A stretch of 64,000 nucleotides of DNA, from the NCBI GenBank assembly GCA_902801165.1, contig CADCHI010000002.1, forward strand, positions 1 to 64,000, written 5' to 3'. Source of the DNA: an uncultured Eubacteriales bacterium (lineage in GTDB: Bacteria; Bacillota; Clostridia; Christensenellales; Aristaeellaceae). Below are positions 25,835 through 35,175 of this stretch, one piece after another; the stretch's first letter is position 1; each line of letters starts with the position of its first letter. The translations under genes and the position numbers were made by a program. Under the pieces are notes generated by a model. The model was not told the origin of the DNA. It saw nothing but the letters and a program-made list of their open reading frames with translations, and did not search any database.

Positions 25835-26527
25835 ATGCCCAAGCGCATCCTGATCGTTGACGACGAGCCCCTTATTGTCAAAGGATTGAAATATTCTCTC
25901 GAGCAGGACGGCTACGAGACGGATTCCGCTGCCGACGGCGAAGAGGCCGTCAACAAATTCTTTGCCGGTCAGTACGATCTCGTGCTGCTGGACGTCATGC
26001 TGCCGAAGATCGACGGCATCGAGGTCTGCCAGCGCATCCGCGAGCGCAGCAACGTTTCCATTATCATGCTGACGGCCAAGGGCGACGACATGGACAAGAT
26101 CCTGGGCCTGGAGTACGGCGCGGACGACTATATGACCAAGCCCTTCAACATCCTCGAGGTCAAGGCGCGCATCCGCACCATCTTCCGCCGCACCGCCATG
26201 ATGCAGCGCGAGAACGGCCAGCGGGTCATCACCGTGCGCGACATGCAGCTGAACGTGAACAACCGCTCCGTCACCGTCGCGGGCCGCGAGGTGAACCTGA
26301 CCGCCAAGGAGTTCGACTTGCTGCACCTGTTCGTCACCAACCGCGGCAAGGTCTTTTCCCGGGAAAACCTCCTCGAAACCATCTGGAAATACGATTACCT
26401 GGGCGATCTGCGCACCGTAGACGTACACATCCGCCGCCTGCGCGAGAAGATCGAAAAGGTTCCCAGCCAGCCTGAATACATCTTCACCAAGTGGGGAGTG
26501 GGCTACTATTTCACTGACAAGGATTAA
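25835..26527 (+). CDS. OmpR-family response regulator (WalR-like)
   Basis: Regulator of 230 residues. Receiver domain: ILIVDDEPLIVKGLKY at the N-terminus, phosphoacceptor in LVLLDVMLPKIDG (Asp near 53), conserved Thr/Lys in MLTAKGDD and YMTKPFN. The C-terminal winged helix contains VDVHIRRLREKIE and KWGVGYYF. GAGGAGG precedes the ATG by 8 bases. It starts an operon with a HAMP histidine kinase and a GerMN lipoprotein. The WalR label rests on domain similarity and the envelope context (two D,D-carboxypeptidase genes diverge from it); MtrA of Actinobacteria has the same three-gene setting. Confidence 0.92.
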   Translation: MPKRILIVDDEPLIVKGLKYSLEQDGYETDSAADGEEAVNKFFAGQYDLVLLDVMLPKIDGIEVCQRIRERSNVSIIMLTAKGDDMDKILGLEYGADDYMTKPFNILEVKARIRTIFRRTAMMQRENGQRVITVRDMQLNVNNRSVTVAGREVNLTAKEFDLLHLFVTNRGKVFSRENLLETIWKYDYLGDLRTVDVHIRRLREKIEKVPSQPEYIFTKWGVGYYFTDKD

Positions 26528-26585
26528 AGCCTTCATACACTCCATACGCTGGAAGATTACCATCGCCTATCTGCTGATCATCGTC

Positions 26586-27989
26586 GTGGCGTTCTCCGTC
26601 ATCGGTTTTTCGTTGATCCAGCTGGTGGGCGAATATCTGTTTACCCAGCGCACAAGAGACGACCAGAGAATCGCCGAAGCCCTCGCCGAGGAGTTCAGCG
26701 ATTATTTGGTCTCTTTTGATGTGCGCGCCATGTACGACGCCGCGCTGGAGGCCTCCCGGGCGGAGCAGTGCCGCATACTCGTGCTGGACCCGATGTGCGT
26801 AGTGCAGGTGGACAGCGCCTCCGCCATGAACGGCTCCCGCTTCATTACCCGGGAGATCGGCAGCGTGCTCGCCGGCGCGCCCAGCGACTATGGCTTCTAC
26901 GACGTGGGCAACGCAGGGACCTATTGGTTCCGCGCGACCCTCACCGCCTTTCCGGAGGCCGACGCCATGACCGGCGTCTATGCCGCGGGCATCACCAGCG
27001 GCGGCAGCCGCATCGGCGTGCTGGTCTACATCTCCCAGGTCCAGGAGATCTACGAGAGCCTTCGGGACATCCAGGTGAAGATCATGAGCTGGATGGTTAT
27101 CGTCGCCCTGGCGGTGCTGCTGGTGAACATGCTGGTGCTGCGCACCATCACCCGCCCCATCGGCGAATTGAACGAGGGCATCTCCCGCATGGGCAAGGGC
27201 GACCTGTCCGCCCGGGTCAGCGTGCGGGGCAAGAACGAGTTCTCCGACCTGGCCAAGGCCTTCAACTCGATGTCAGAGCGCCTGGAGCAGCTGGACAACT
27301 CCAGGAACCAGTTCGTCTCCAACGCCTCCCACGAGCTGAAGACGCCCCTGAGCACCATGAAGATCCTGATCGAGACCTTGCTGTACCAGGACCCGATGGA
27401 CACCGGCATGACCAAGGAATTCCTGAACGACATCAACCAGGAGATCGACCGCCTGAGCCGCATCGTCTCCGACCTGCTGACCCTGGTGAACATCGACGAC
27501 GGCATCAAGCTGAACCTGGAGGAGCTGGACATCGGCGCCCTGCTCCAGGACCAGGTGAAGCGCCTGACGCCCCTGGCCCGGGAGAACGGCATCGAGCTGG
27601 ACTGCTCGGTGAAGGACTCCCTGGAGGTCAACGGCGACACGCTGAAGCTCCAGCAGGTCGTCTACAACATCATCGACAATGCCATCAAGTACACGCCCCG
27701 GGGCGGCGAGGTGCACTGCACTCTGGCGCGCTCCGGCAAGACGGCGGTCATCCGCGTCGCGGACACCGGCGTAGGCATCCCGGAGGCCGACCTCCCCCAC
27801 ATCTTCGACCGCTTCTACCGCGTGGACAAGGCCCGCTCCCGGGAGACCGGCGGCACCGGCCTCGGCCTTTCCATCGTCCGCCAGTTCGTGCTGCTGCACG
27901 GCGGCAGCATAGAGGCCAAGAGTACGCTGGGCAAGGGCTCTACCTTCATCATAGAGCTGCCCCTGTCCGGCCGCAAGGCGGAAGCCTGA
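26586..27989 (+). CDS. Sensor histidine kinase (WalK/MtrB-like)
   Basis: Membrane kinase of at least 467 residues: sensor region, second transmembrane segment (about 165-185, WMVIVALAVLLVNMLVL), HAMP (ITRPIGELNEGISRM), HisKA with phosphoacceptor in SNASHELKTPLSTMK and HATPase with NAIKYTPRGG, VADTGVGIPE and TGGTGLGLSIVRQF. The first usual start is GTG 26586, but this cuts the first transmembrane helix. The frame is open upstream and reads RWKITIAYLLIIVVAFS, so the true N-terminus is probably near CTG 26514 or ATT 26523, overlapping or touching the regulator stop at 26527. It phosphorylates the preceding regulator; the stimulus is unknown. Confidence 0.9.
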   Translation: MAFSVIGFSLIQLVGEYLFTQRTRDDQRIAEALAEEFSDYLVSFDVRAMYDAALEASRAEQCRILVLDPMCVVQVDSASAMNGSRFITREIGSVLAGAPSDYGFYDVGNAGTYWFRATLTAFPEADAMTGVYAAGITSGGSRIGVLVYISQVQEIYESLRDIQVKIMSWMVIVALAVLLVNMLVLRTITRPIGELNEGISRMGKGDLSARVSVRGKNEFSDLAKAFNSMSERLEQLDNSRNQFVSNASHELKTPLSTMKILIETLLYQDPMDTGMTKEFLNDINQEIDRLSRIVSDLLTLVNIDDGIKLNLEELDIGALLQDQVKRLTPLARENGIELDCSVKDSLEVNGDTLKLQQVVYNIIDNAIKYTPRGGEVHCTLARSGKTAVIRVADTGVGIPEADLPHIFDRFYRVDKARSRETGGTGLGLSIVRQFVLLHGGSIEAKSTLGKGSTFIIELPLSGRKAEA

Positions 27990-28030
27990 TCGTCCCCTAA
28001 CCCACATTCCCCGGAAAGGAGGTTGATTCC

Positions 28031-29548
28031 ATGCGCAAGCGCACCAAACTGCTCGCCCTTCTGGCGGCGGCTTCCCTCTGCCTGTCCAGCTGCATGTTCC
28101 GGGTCCAGGAGCCCATGGCCGCCGGTGAAATCAGCCTTCCCGAGCCCTCCGAGGAGCCCCGGAGCATGATCCTGGGCGAGACCCTCTCAAACACCTACAG
28201 CGACGTGACGCTCTATTTCGCCTCCTCCGACGGCACGGCCTTCTCCACCGTCACCCGCAGCATTCGCCGGGAGACGGGCAAGACCCTGCCCGGTGCCGTG
28301 GTGGACGCCCTGCTGGCGGCCATGCCCTCGGAGACCTCCCGTTCCATCGGCGATACCCGGGCGCTCTCCTGCGAATACGCCTGCGGCACCGTCACGGTGA
28401 ACCTCTCCCTCGACGCCCGCAGCGTGCAGAGCCTCCAGGACCTGCTGGCGCTGGAGGCGTCGATCTCCAACACCCTGCTGGACATCGACGGCGTGAGCGC
28501 CGTGAACGTGCTGATCGGCGACGTGAGCGAGAGCTTCTTCCAGCTGCCCCTGGGCGCGCAGACCGCCGAGACCACCAGCACCACCGCCCTCTATGCCCAG
28601 ATGCTGGCCGAGGGCGAGCGGCTGGAGCAGGACGACTCCGCCGTCATCACCCGAACCGCGCTGCTGTACTTCCCCACGGAGGGCGGCGATTGGCTGATTC
28701 CCGAGCGGCGCGCGCTGGAGGGACGGGGCGGCGACTTCGTCCTCCCGCTGATCGACGCGCTGATGGCCGGCCCGCAGCAGGAGCCCTGCGCCGTGGCCTC
28801 GATCCCCGAGGGCGTGGAGCTGCTGGATGAAAACCCGAAGGTCGTGACGCTCTCCTCCGGCGAGCGGCTGCTCTCGCTGAACTTCTCCTCCGCCCTGGCC
28901 AACTACCTGGCCTTCTCCGGCCTGGAGGTGTGGGAGCTCGCCGGCTCCATCACGCTGACGATGTGCAGCTTCCTGCCCGACCTGGACGCCGTGCGCATCA
29001 TGGTCAACGGCGACCCCATCACCATGTGCGACACCAAGGACGGCATCATACAGTTCCCAGAGGGCATGATCCGCCGCGGCAGCTTTTCCAGCCGCATCGG
29101 CAGCACGGCCTCCCTGTATCTCGCCAGCCCCTCCGGCGCGCTGAGGCCCGTCACCCAGGCCGTCTCCATGCTCACCGCCCGATCCCCCAGGAGCCTCCTG
29201 GCGGAGCTTTTCCGCTTTGACGGCGGCGACGGCGCGGCCCTGAGGCTGCCCGTCTCCGAAAGCCTGTACGCGGAGGATGTGCTCGGCGTTCAGGTCAGCG
29301 GCGGCGTCGCGAAGGTCAACCTCTCCGCGAACTTCTATCGAAGCTGCCAGGGGTTGAACGCCACCGACGAGCGCAACCTCGTCTATGCCATGGTCAACAC
29401 CCTGTGCCAGCTGGAGACCATCCACGCCGTGCGCTTCTACGTGGAGGGCTACGCGGCGGACACCCTCGCCGGCGGCATCTACCTGAAGAGCGCGCTGCTG
29501 CCAAATCCCGGCATCATCGCTACGACGACCGACGACGCGGCGCGGTAA
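28031..29548 (+). CDS. GerMN-domain lipoprotein
   Basis: Protein of 505 residues with a lipoprotein signal peptide (KLLALLAAASLCLSSC; lipobox Cys-21) and AAGGAGG 9 bases before the ATG. It contains repeated GerMN (sporulation/spore germination) modules: one at about 55-180 (TLYFASSDGTAF...VNVLIGD), one at about 210-335 (LLYFPTEGGDW...VRIMVNG) and a third at about 355-490 (LYLASPSGALRPVT...VRFYVEG). GerMN proteins are secreted and may bind cell-wall components. It is the third gene of the two-component operon (41 bases after the kinase), which matches the mtrA-mtrB-lpqB layout of Actinobacteria, where LpqB is a GerMN lipoprotein that modulates the kinase. Confidence 0.88.
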   Translation: MRKRTKLLALLAAASLCLSSCMFRVQEPMAAGEISLPEPSEEPRSMILGETLSNTYSDVTLYFASSDGTAFSTVTRSIRRETGKTLPGAVVDALLAAMPSETSRSIGDTRALSCEYACGTVTVNLSLDARSVQSLQDLLALEASISNTLLDIDGVSAVNVLIGDVSESFFQLPLGAQTAETTSTTALYAQMLAEGERLEQDDSAVITRTALLYFPTEGGDWLIPERRALEGRGGDFVLPLIDALMAGPQQEPCAVASIPEGVELLDENPKVVTLSSGERLLSLNFSSALANYLAFSGLEVWELAGSITLTMCSFLPDLDAVRIMVNGDPITMCDTKDGIIQFPEGMIRRGSFSSRIGSTASLYLASPSGALRPVTQAVSMLTARSPRSLLAELFRFDGGDGAALRLPVSESLYAEDVLGVQVSGGVAKVNLSANFYRSCQGLNATDERNLVYAMVNTLCQLETIHAVRFYVEGYAADTLAGGIYLKSALLPNPGIIATTTDDAAR

Positions 29549-29576
29549 TTGACCCCAAGTATAATTCGACAAACCA

Positions 29577-29623
29577 AAACAGCGGAACGCCCCGACAGGC
29601 AACTTCCGCTGTTTTGATTTTTC
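29577..29623. terminator. Bidirectional terminator
   Basis: Arms AAAACAGCGGAA (29577-29588) and TTCCGCTGTTTT (29604-29615) are perfectly complementary, followed by GATTTTTC. It separates the GerMN gene from the convergent ABC transporter gene; the A-rich left flank gives a T-tract on the minus strand. Confidence 0.85.
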
Positions 29624-29635
29624 ACATCCAACTTA

Positions 29636-31534
29636 TCAATCAGGTTCGTCGGCGGGCTGGGCGCCCCAAATGTACTGCTCCAGCTCGGAGACACCTTCAC
29701 TCTCGGGCATCAGCGCCTTGGAGAACTGGGTTTCATACAGCTCCCGATAGACGCCATTCCGGGCGACCAGCTCCTTGTGCTGGCCGCGCTCCACGATCTG
29801 CCCGTCCTGCACCACCAGGATCTCGTCCGCCGCCAGTATGGTGGACAGCCTGTGGGCGATCAGTATGCTGGTGCGGCTTTGGATGATGGGGTCGATGGCC
29901 TCCTGGATCTTCTGCTCAGAGATGGAGTCCAGGGCGGAGGTGGCCTCGTCGAATATGAAGATCGTGGGATCCTTCAGCAGCACCCGGGCGATGGAAAGCC
30001 TCTGCTTCTCGCCGCCGGAGAGCTTGAGGCCGCGGTTGCCCACCATGGCGTCCAGTCCCTCGGGCTGGCGCTGGACGAATTCCCAGATGTTCGCCTTTTT
30101 CAGCGCCGCTACCATGTCCGACTCACTGGCGTCCGGCCGGGCGTACAGCAGGTTTTCACGAATGGTGCCGTTGAAGAGATAGGTGTCCTGGGAAACCACG
30201 CCCACCTGGCGGCGCAGGAAGCCCAGGTCCAGCTTGCGGACATCCACGCCGTCAAAGGTCACGCGCCCCTCGTTCACGTCGTACAGCCTCGGGATCAGGT
30301 TGATGATCGTGCTCTTGCCCGAGCCGGAAGGGCCCACGATGGCAATGCTGTGCCCAGCCTGCAGCGTGAAGCTCACGTCCTTCAATACCGCGCGGTCCGG
30401 CTCATAGCCGAAACGGACGTGTTCAAAGGCCACGTTGCCCTCGGCGCGGTCGGGCGTGACGGCATCCGGCGCGTTCTCGATCTCCACCGGGATGTCGAAG
30501 TAGTCGAATATGCGGGTGAACAGCGCCATGGAGCGGATCCAGTCCACCTGGATGTTCAGCAGGCTGTTGACGGGCATGTACATGCGCCCCAGCAGCGCCA
30601 CCAGCACGGTGATGTCGCCGACGGTGAGGTCCTGGTTGTAGCGGATCATCAGCAGGCCGCCCACCAGGTAGATCAGCATCGGGCCGATGCTGGTGAAGGT
30701 GGTCAGGATCACCCGGAACCACCGTCCGGCCATACTCTCCCGGATATTCAGGCGGATCATCCTGCCGTTGGCTGCCTCGTAGCGCTCGTACTCGTACTTC
30801 TCCTTGCCGAACAGCTTGCTCAGCAGCTGCCCGCTGACGGAGAGCGTCTCGTTGAGGATGCCGTTGATCTCGTCGTTGCAGGCCTGGGATTCGTTGGTGT
30901 ACTTCCAGCGCGTCTTGCCCGCCCGGCGGGTGGGCAGCGTGAACAGCGGCACGATCACGATGCCGATCAGCGCCAGTATCCAGTTCTTGCGGAACATGGC
31001 GATCATGGCGATGATCAGCGTGATGGCATTTGACAGGATGCTGGTGAAGGTGTTGGTGATCACCTGCTGCACGCCGTCGATGTCGCTGGTCATGCGGGTG
31101 ATGATGTCGCCCTGGTTGTTCGTGGTGAAGAAGCGCTGGGACATCTTCTGCAAATGGGCGTACATCTGGTTGCGCATGTCGTAGGTGATGTGCTGGGCGA
31201 TCCACGTGTTGATGTAGCTCTCCGCCACGCCGATCAGGTTCGCCCCCAGCGTGACCGCCAGCGACAGTGCGATGTAGAACACCAGCGCGCGCACGTCCCG
31301 CTTCAACAAGCCCTCGTCCAGGATCTTGCCGGTGAGGATCGAGGGCAGCAGCGTGAAGAAGGACGAGACCGCGATGCACACCAGCACCAGAGCCAGGTGC
31401 TTCGAATAGGGCTTCAGGTAGGAGAATATCCGCCTGAGCAGCGCCGGCGTCACCTTTGGCTGGTTTGCCTTCTCCTCTTCCGTTAAGAATCCCCTGCTGA
31501 AATGCCCTCCATGGCCCCTGCCTGCGTTCGCCAT
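29636..31534 (-). CDS. ABC transporter, fused permease/ATPase (MdlB/LmrA type)
   Basis: Half-transporter of 632 residues. An N-terminal Gly/His-rich segment (NAGRGHGGHFSRG) precedes six transmembrane helices (about 60-340) and a C-terminal ATPase with Walker A (GPSGSGKST), Q-loop, signature LSGGEKQRLSIARVL, Walker B IFIFDEATSALD and H-loop IAHRLST. It forms a dimer for export of lipids, peptides or drugs. The start is ATG 31534 with GGGAGG 7 bases upstream; the open frame extends to 31645 but would overlap the amylase gene. A lone half-transporter gene normally acts as a homodimer; no partner is adjacent. Confidence 0.92.
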   Translation of the reverse strand: MANAGRGHGGHFSRGFLTEEEKANQPKVTPALLRRIFSYLKPYSKHLALVLVCIAVSSFFTLLPSILTGKILDEGLLKRDVRALVFYIALSLAVTLGANLIGVAESYINTWIAQHITYDMRNQMYAHLQKMSQRFFTTNNQGDIITRMTSDIDGVQQVITNTFTSILSNAITLIIAMIAMFRKNWILALIGIVIVPLFTLPTRRAGKTRWKYTNESQACNDEINGILNETLSVSGQLLSKLFGKEKYEYERYEAANGRMIRLNIRESMAGRWFRVILTTFTSIGPMLIYLVGGLLMIRYNQDLTVGDITVLVALLGRMYMPVNSLLNIQVDWIRSMALFTRIFDYFDIPVEIENAPDAVTPDRAEGNVAFEHVRFGYEPDRAVLKDVSFTLQAGHSIAIVGPSGSGKSTIINLIPRLYDVNEGRVTFDGVDVRKLDLGFLRRQVGVVSQDTYLFNGTIRENLLYARPDASESDMVAALKKANIWEFVQRQPEGLDAMVGNRGLKLSGGEKQRLSIARVLLKDPTIFIFDEATSALDSISEQKIQEAIDPIIQSRTSILIAHRLSTILAADEILVVQDGQIVERGQHKELVARNGVYRELYETQFSKALMPESEGVSELEQYIWGAQPADEPD

Positions 31535-31599
31535 GCCGATGCCTCCCATCTTGGGACCGGTCTGCCGGCCGATTCCCTGTCGTTCGTCTCTTTTCGCCT

Positions 31600-33072
31600 T
31601 TATTCGTTGACCACGAGGTCCTCCAGCGCGCCGGCCCTGACCCACACGGCCAGTCCGCGCTCCGTCACAGAGAAGTCACCGAAGCCCTCCTCGTCGACGG
31701 TCACTGGGTTCGGACAGCCGCCCATGGCATCGTAGAAGGTCTCCCCCGCCATTCCGCGGCCCATTTCCATGTGCTTGCAGCCGGCTCCGGCGTCGCTGAG
31801 CACGACAGCGATGCCGGAACCGCGGTGTTCCTCGTCACCCCGCCGCACCCAGCCGATCACGTTGTCGTCATCCAGGTAGTCCACCTGCTCGCCATAGGCG
31901 TAGCGCCAGCGCGTCTTCATCAGCATGCCCAGGTTGGGCACCATGGGCCGGTTCTGCGCCGGGTTTCCGTAGTAGTCGGAGTAGAACACGCAGGGCACGC
32001 CGTCCTTTCGGAGCAGTATCATGGCGTAGGCCAGGGGCTTGAACCAGTCCTCCACGAAGGATTGCAGGCTCTGGCCGTACTGGGTATCGTGGTTGTCCAC
32101 GAAGGTCACCGCGTTGTCCGGCCGCTGCTGCACCAGCGTGTTCTGGAAGATGTTGCGCATGCCGAACTGACCGCCGGAACGGGAGGCGTTGTAGAAGTTG
32201 TAGTGCAGCGCCACGTCGAACAGCGACATTTCGCCGTCCACCATATCCAGGTAGTACAGCAGCCGTCCGATGTCGCCGCTCCAGTACTCGCCCACAGCGG
32301 GGCAGGCGCGGCCGGTGGTCTTTCGGATGTTCTTGAGCAGCTCCCGGTAGAACGGAAAGCTGATGTGCTTCACCGCGTCCAGTCGCAGGCCGTCGACGCC
32401 GGTCTGGGTCAGGTACCAGCGCAGCCAGCGCTTGGTCTCCCGCACCACCACCGGGTTGTCCATGTCCACGTTCATGCCCATCAGGTAGTCGAAGTTGCCC
32501 TTTTCCGGGTCCACGTCCGGGTCCCATTGCTTGCCGGTGAAGCGGTAGATCAGGTCGCGGCTGCGGGAATTCTCGTCCCAGTCGGTGCCGGTGAAGCAGC
32601 TGTGATCCCAGACGAACCGGCTGTACTTTCCCTTCCTGCCCGGAAAGGTGAACCGGGACCAGACCTTCACTTTCCGTTCCCCCGCCACCTGATGGTTACG
32701 GTCCTCGGGGGAATCGGCCACGGCGGTGACCTCCTCCGTCTCGTCGCCGCCCAAGCGGTGGTTCAGCACGATGTCGGCATAGACCTTGATGCCCGCCGCG
32801 TGGAACGCGCGGATCGCGCCGATGTATTCATCCTTGGTGCCGTACTTCGTGCGCACCGTGCCCTTCTGGTCGAACTCGCCCAGGTCGTACATGTCGTAGA
32901 CGCCATAGCCGACGTCGTCCTGGCAGGTGCCCTTGTAGGCCGGCGGCAGCCACACCTGGGTGACGCCCAGGTCCCGGAGGTTCTCCGCCTTCGCGGCGCA
33001 TCGCTTCCACCACAGGCCGTTGTTGGGCAGGTACCATTCGAAGTATTGCATCATTGTTTCATTGGTAGCCAT
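31600..33072 (-). CDS. Cytoplasmic alpha-amylase (GH13)
   Basis: Enzyme of 490 residues without signal peptide, like AmyS/MalS-type cytoplasmic amylases (GH13 subfamily 5). Conserved regions: VYADIVLNHRLGGDE (region I), GLRLDAVKH with nucleophile Asp-232 (II), VGEYWSG with acid Glu-262 (III) and FVDNHDTQ with Asp-328 (IV). It starts MATNETMMQYFEWYLPN, the usual N-terminus of the family. It hydrolyses alpha-1,4 links in maltodextrin or glycogen inside the cell. The ribosome binding site is weak (GAAAAGAA). The gene has its own promoter and is only 65 bases upstream of the ABC exporter start. Confidence 0.94.
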   Translation of the reverse strand: MATNETMMQYFEWYLPNNGLWWKRCAAKAENLRDLGVTQVWLPPAYKGTCQDDVGYGVYDMYDLGEFDQKGTVRTKYGTKDEYIGAIRAFHAAGIKVYADIVLNHRLGGDETEEVTAVADSPEDRNHQVAGERKVKVWSRFTFPGRKGKYSRFVWDHSCFTGTDWDENSRSRDLIYRFTGKQWDPDVDPEKGNFDYLMGMNVDMDNPVVVRETKRWLRWYLTQTGVDGLRLDAVKHISFPFYRELLKNIRKTTGRACPAVGEYWSGDIGRLLYYLDMVDGEMSLFDVALHYNFYNASRSGGQFGMRNIFQNTLVQQRPDNAVTFVDNHDTQYGQSLQSFVEDWFKPLAYAMILLRKDGVPCVFYSDYYGNPAQNRPMVPNLGMLMKTRWRYAYGEQVDYLDDDNVIGWVRRGDEEHRGSGIAVVLSDAGAGCKHMEMGRGMAGETFYDAMGGCPNPVTVDEEGFGDFSVTERGLAVWVRAGALEDLVVNE

Positions 33073-33192
33073 ATATTCTTTTCAAGGCGCTGATGCGCCT
33101 GTCCTTTCTTCCTTTGAAGGCCGTCCGACGACGGCTGTATGCGGGCAAGGCCCGGTATCCGGGCACCATATGCGATCCCGGATGTTGGTACC

Positions 33193-33220
33193 ATTATACT
33201 CGCATCCCGGGCAAATTCAA
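33193..33220 (-). promoter_or_regulatory. Promoter of the alpha-amylase gene
   Basis: TTGAAT (33220-33215) and TATAAT (33198-33193) on the minus strand with a 16-base spacer, about 120 bases before the start codon. Confidence 0.65.
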
Positions 33221-33311
33221 CCCTCGATTTTACGGTGCATTAATGTAAATTCGACACAGCGTGTTGTTTTGTGTTACGGACGTGTTATTTATCAGCGCAA
33301 CGCGCCTTGTG

Positions 33312-35033
33312 TTACAGCCGCAGGGTGATGTCGCGCTCCTCCATCCATCGGTTCACCTGCCACAGATAGGCCAGCAGCTGCGGCCCCGCCATGAGCTGTC
33401 CGAACCAGGGCGTATCGGCGGGGTTCAGCTCGGAATCCGCCAGCGCCAGCAGCCGCTCCCGGTCCACGACTTGAAACAGCGGCGCATCCTTTTCAGCTGC
33501 CAGCCTGCGCGCCATCGAACGCACAATGGCGCCATACTTTGGGCTGCAGGTCTTGGGATAGGGGCTCTTGGTGCGCCGAAGCAGCTTCTCCGGCAGCAGG
33601 TCAGCCACTGCCGCCCGGAACAGCCCCTTCTCCTGGCCGCCCATGAACTTCATCTCCCAGGGCACGTTGTAGAGGTATTGCACCAGCCGATCGTCACACA
33701 GCGGCGTCAGCACCTCCACCCCGACGCCCTCGCACATGCGCACGGCCCGCTCCTGCAAATTCGTCATGAAGTACTCGAAGCACAGACGCTGCATGGTCTT
33801 CAGCCTGCGCTCCTTCGGGGCGTACTCCGCGCCGGGATCGGCCTGTGCCCGCCGCGTCCTGAACACATCGCCCACATATTCCGCCAGCTGGAGTTGTTCA
33901 CGGACATCCGGCAGCAGCAGCGACTCCCTCAGTTCGAGCGAACCGGACCAGGGGAAGCCCTCCAGAGGCGCCTCGCCCCTGAACCAGGGATATCCGCCGA
34001 ACACCTCGTCCCCGCACTCGCCGGAGAGCACCCGGCGGTCATAGCGCACGATGTGCCCGCTGAACAGCAGCAGAGAGCTGTCGATGTCCGCCATGCCGGG
34101 AAAGCCCCGCAGCGAGACCGCGCGGCCCAGTGCGTTCGCCAGATCCGCCTGCTCCAGCGTCACCACGCGGTGCTGGGTGTGGAACGCCTGCACCGCCAGC
34201 GCTACATAGGGCGCGTCCTGCTCCGGCCGGAAGGCATTCGCCCGGAAGTCCTTCGCGCCGTCGGCGTAGTCCACGGAGAAGCTGCGCACCTCCTTCATGT
34301 GACGGCACAGCAGGGCCGTCAGCGCCGTGGAGTCCAGGCCGCCGGAGAGCATCACCGCAGGCCGCAGCGACGCAACGTCCGCCACGCACTGCTCAAGCAG
34401 CTCCCGGGTGTGGGCGACGGTCGCCGCTTCTTCCTGTTCGTGGGGGCGATCCTTGATGCGGAAGTAGCGCTCGACGCGCGCGTCGCTCCCCTTCATCACC
34501 AGCGCGCATCCCGGCTCCAGCGTCCGAATGTCCCGGTAATACGTCCTGCCCGGGCTCCTCGCCGGGCCGAGGCCGAACAGCTCCCGCAGGCCGTCCGCGT
34601 CCACCAGCGGCTCGGCCTTTGCCGATTTCAGCATCGCGTCCGGGTGGTCGGAGAACACCACGCCGCCCTGGCCGAAGCGGGCATAGAACAGAGGCAGTTC
34701 CCCCATTCGGTCCCTGGACAGCACCATGGCGTCGCCGTCCTCGTCCATCACGCAGCTGACGACGGGGCCTTCCAGATGGATGGGATACGTCGTTCCCCAG
34801 CGCAGGTAGGCCCGCAGCGCCAGCTGTGACAGGCTCGCGTTTCTGGGACAGTCCAGCTCCTCCGCCAGCCGCCGCCGGTTTCTCAGCCGTCCCACCGCCA
34901 GCGCCACCAGGCCACCCTCGGAGGCCGCGTTGTGGGCACAGAGCATCATCCTCCCCTTGGTGATGCATGGCGCGTCGCAGCCGACGCTGCCGGGCCGGGT
35001 ATAATCCGTGTGGTATATGCCGATATAATTCAT
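33312..35033 (-). CDS. Asparagine synthetase B-like protein without the glutaminase cysteine
   Basis: Protein of 573 residues with the two AsnB domains. The synthetase half has the PP-loop SGGLDSTALTA (Ser-230 on) and the segments SGECGDEVFGGYPW and PLCDDRLVQYLYNVP of the asparagine synthase family. The N-terminal half is Ntn-hydrolase-like, but the protein starts MNYIGIYHTDY: the catalytic Cys-2 of glutamine-dependent enzymes is replaced by Asn. It may therefore use free ammonia, or adenylate and cyclise another substrate. AAGGAGTG precedes the ATG 8 bases away, so the start is well supported. No linked biosynthetic genes are present. The family call is secure; the reaction is not. Confidence 0.85.
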   Translation of the reverse strand: MNYIGIYHTDYTRPGSVGCDAPCITKGRMMLCAHNAASEGGLVALAVGRLRNRRRLAEELDCPRNASLSQLALRAYLRWGTTYPIHLEGPVVSCVMDEDGDAMVLSRDRMGELPLFYARFGQGGVVFSDHPDAMLKSAKAEPLVDADGLRELFGLGPARSPGRTYYRDIRTLEPGCALVMKGSDARVERYFRIKDRPHEQEEAATVAHTRELLEQCVADVASLRPAVMLSGGLDSTALTALLCRHMKEVRSFSVDYADGAKDFRANAFRPEQDAPYVALAVQAFHTQHRVVTLEQADLANALGRAVSLRGFPGMADIDSSLLLFSGHIVRYDRRVLSGECGDEVFGGYPWFRGEAPLEGFPWSGSLELRESLLLPDVREQLQLAEYVGDVFRTRRAQADPGAEYAPKERRLKTMQRLCFEYFMTNLQERAVRMCEGVGVEVLTPLCDDRLVQYLYNVPWEMKFMGGQEKGLFRAAVADLLPEKLLRRTKSPYPKTCSPKYGAIVRSMARRLAAEKDAPLFQVVDRERLLALADSELNPADTPWFGQLMAGPQLLAYLWQVNRWMEERDITLRL

Positions 35034-35175
35034 GCCATCACTCCTTTTTGGGCCTGCATAAGCCTATGTAAATTCCCGGAATTCAATGACCGGGCGGACA
35101 CATTTCGGTTGTGCGGAGGACGGCATTTGTGTTATAATTTTACTGATTATAGACGAAATTGAGGTGCTGAACGCC

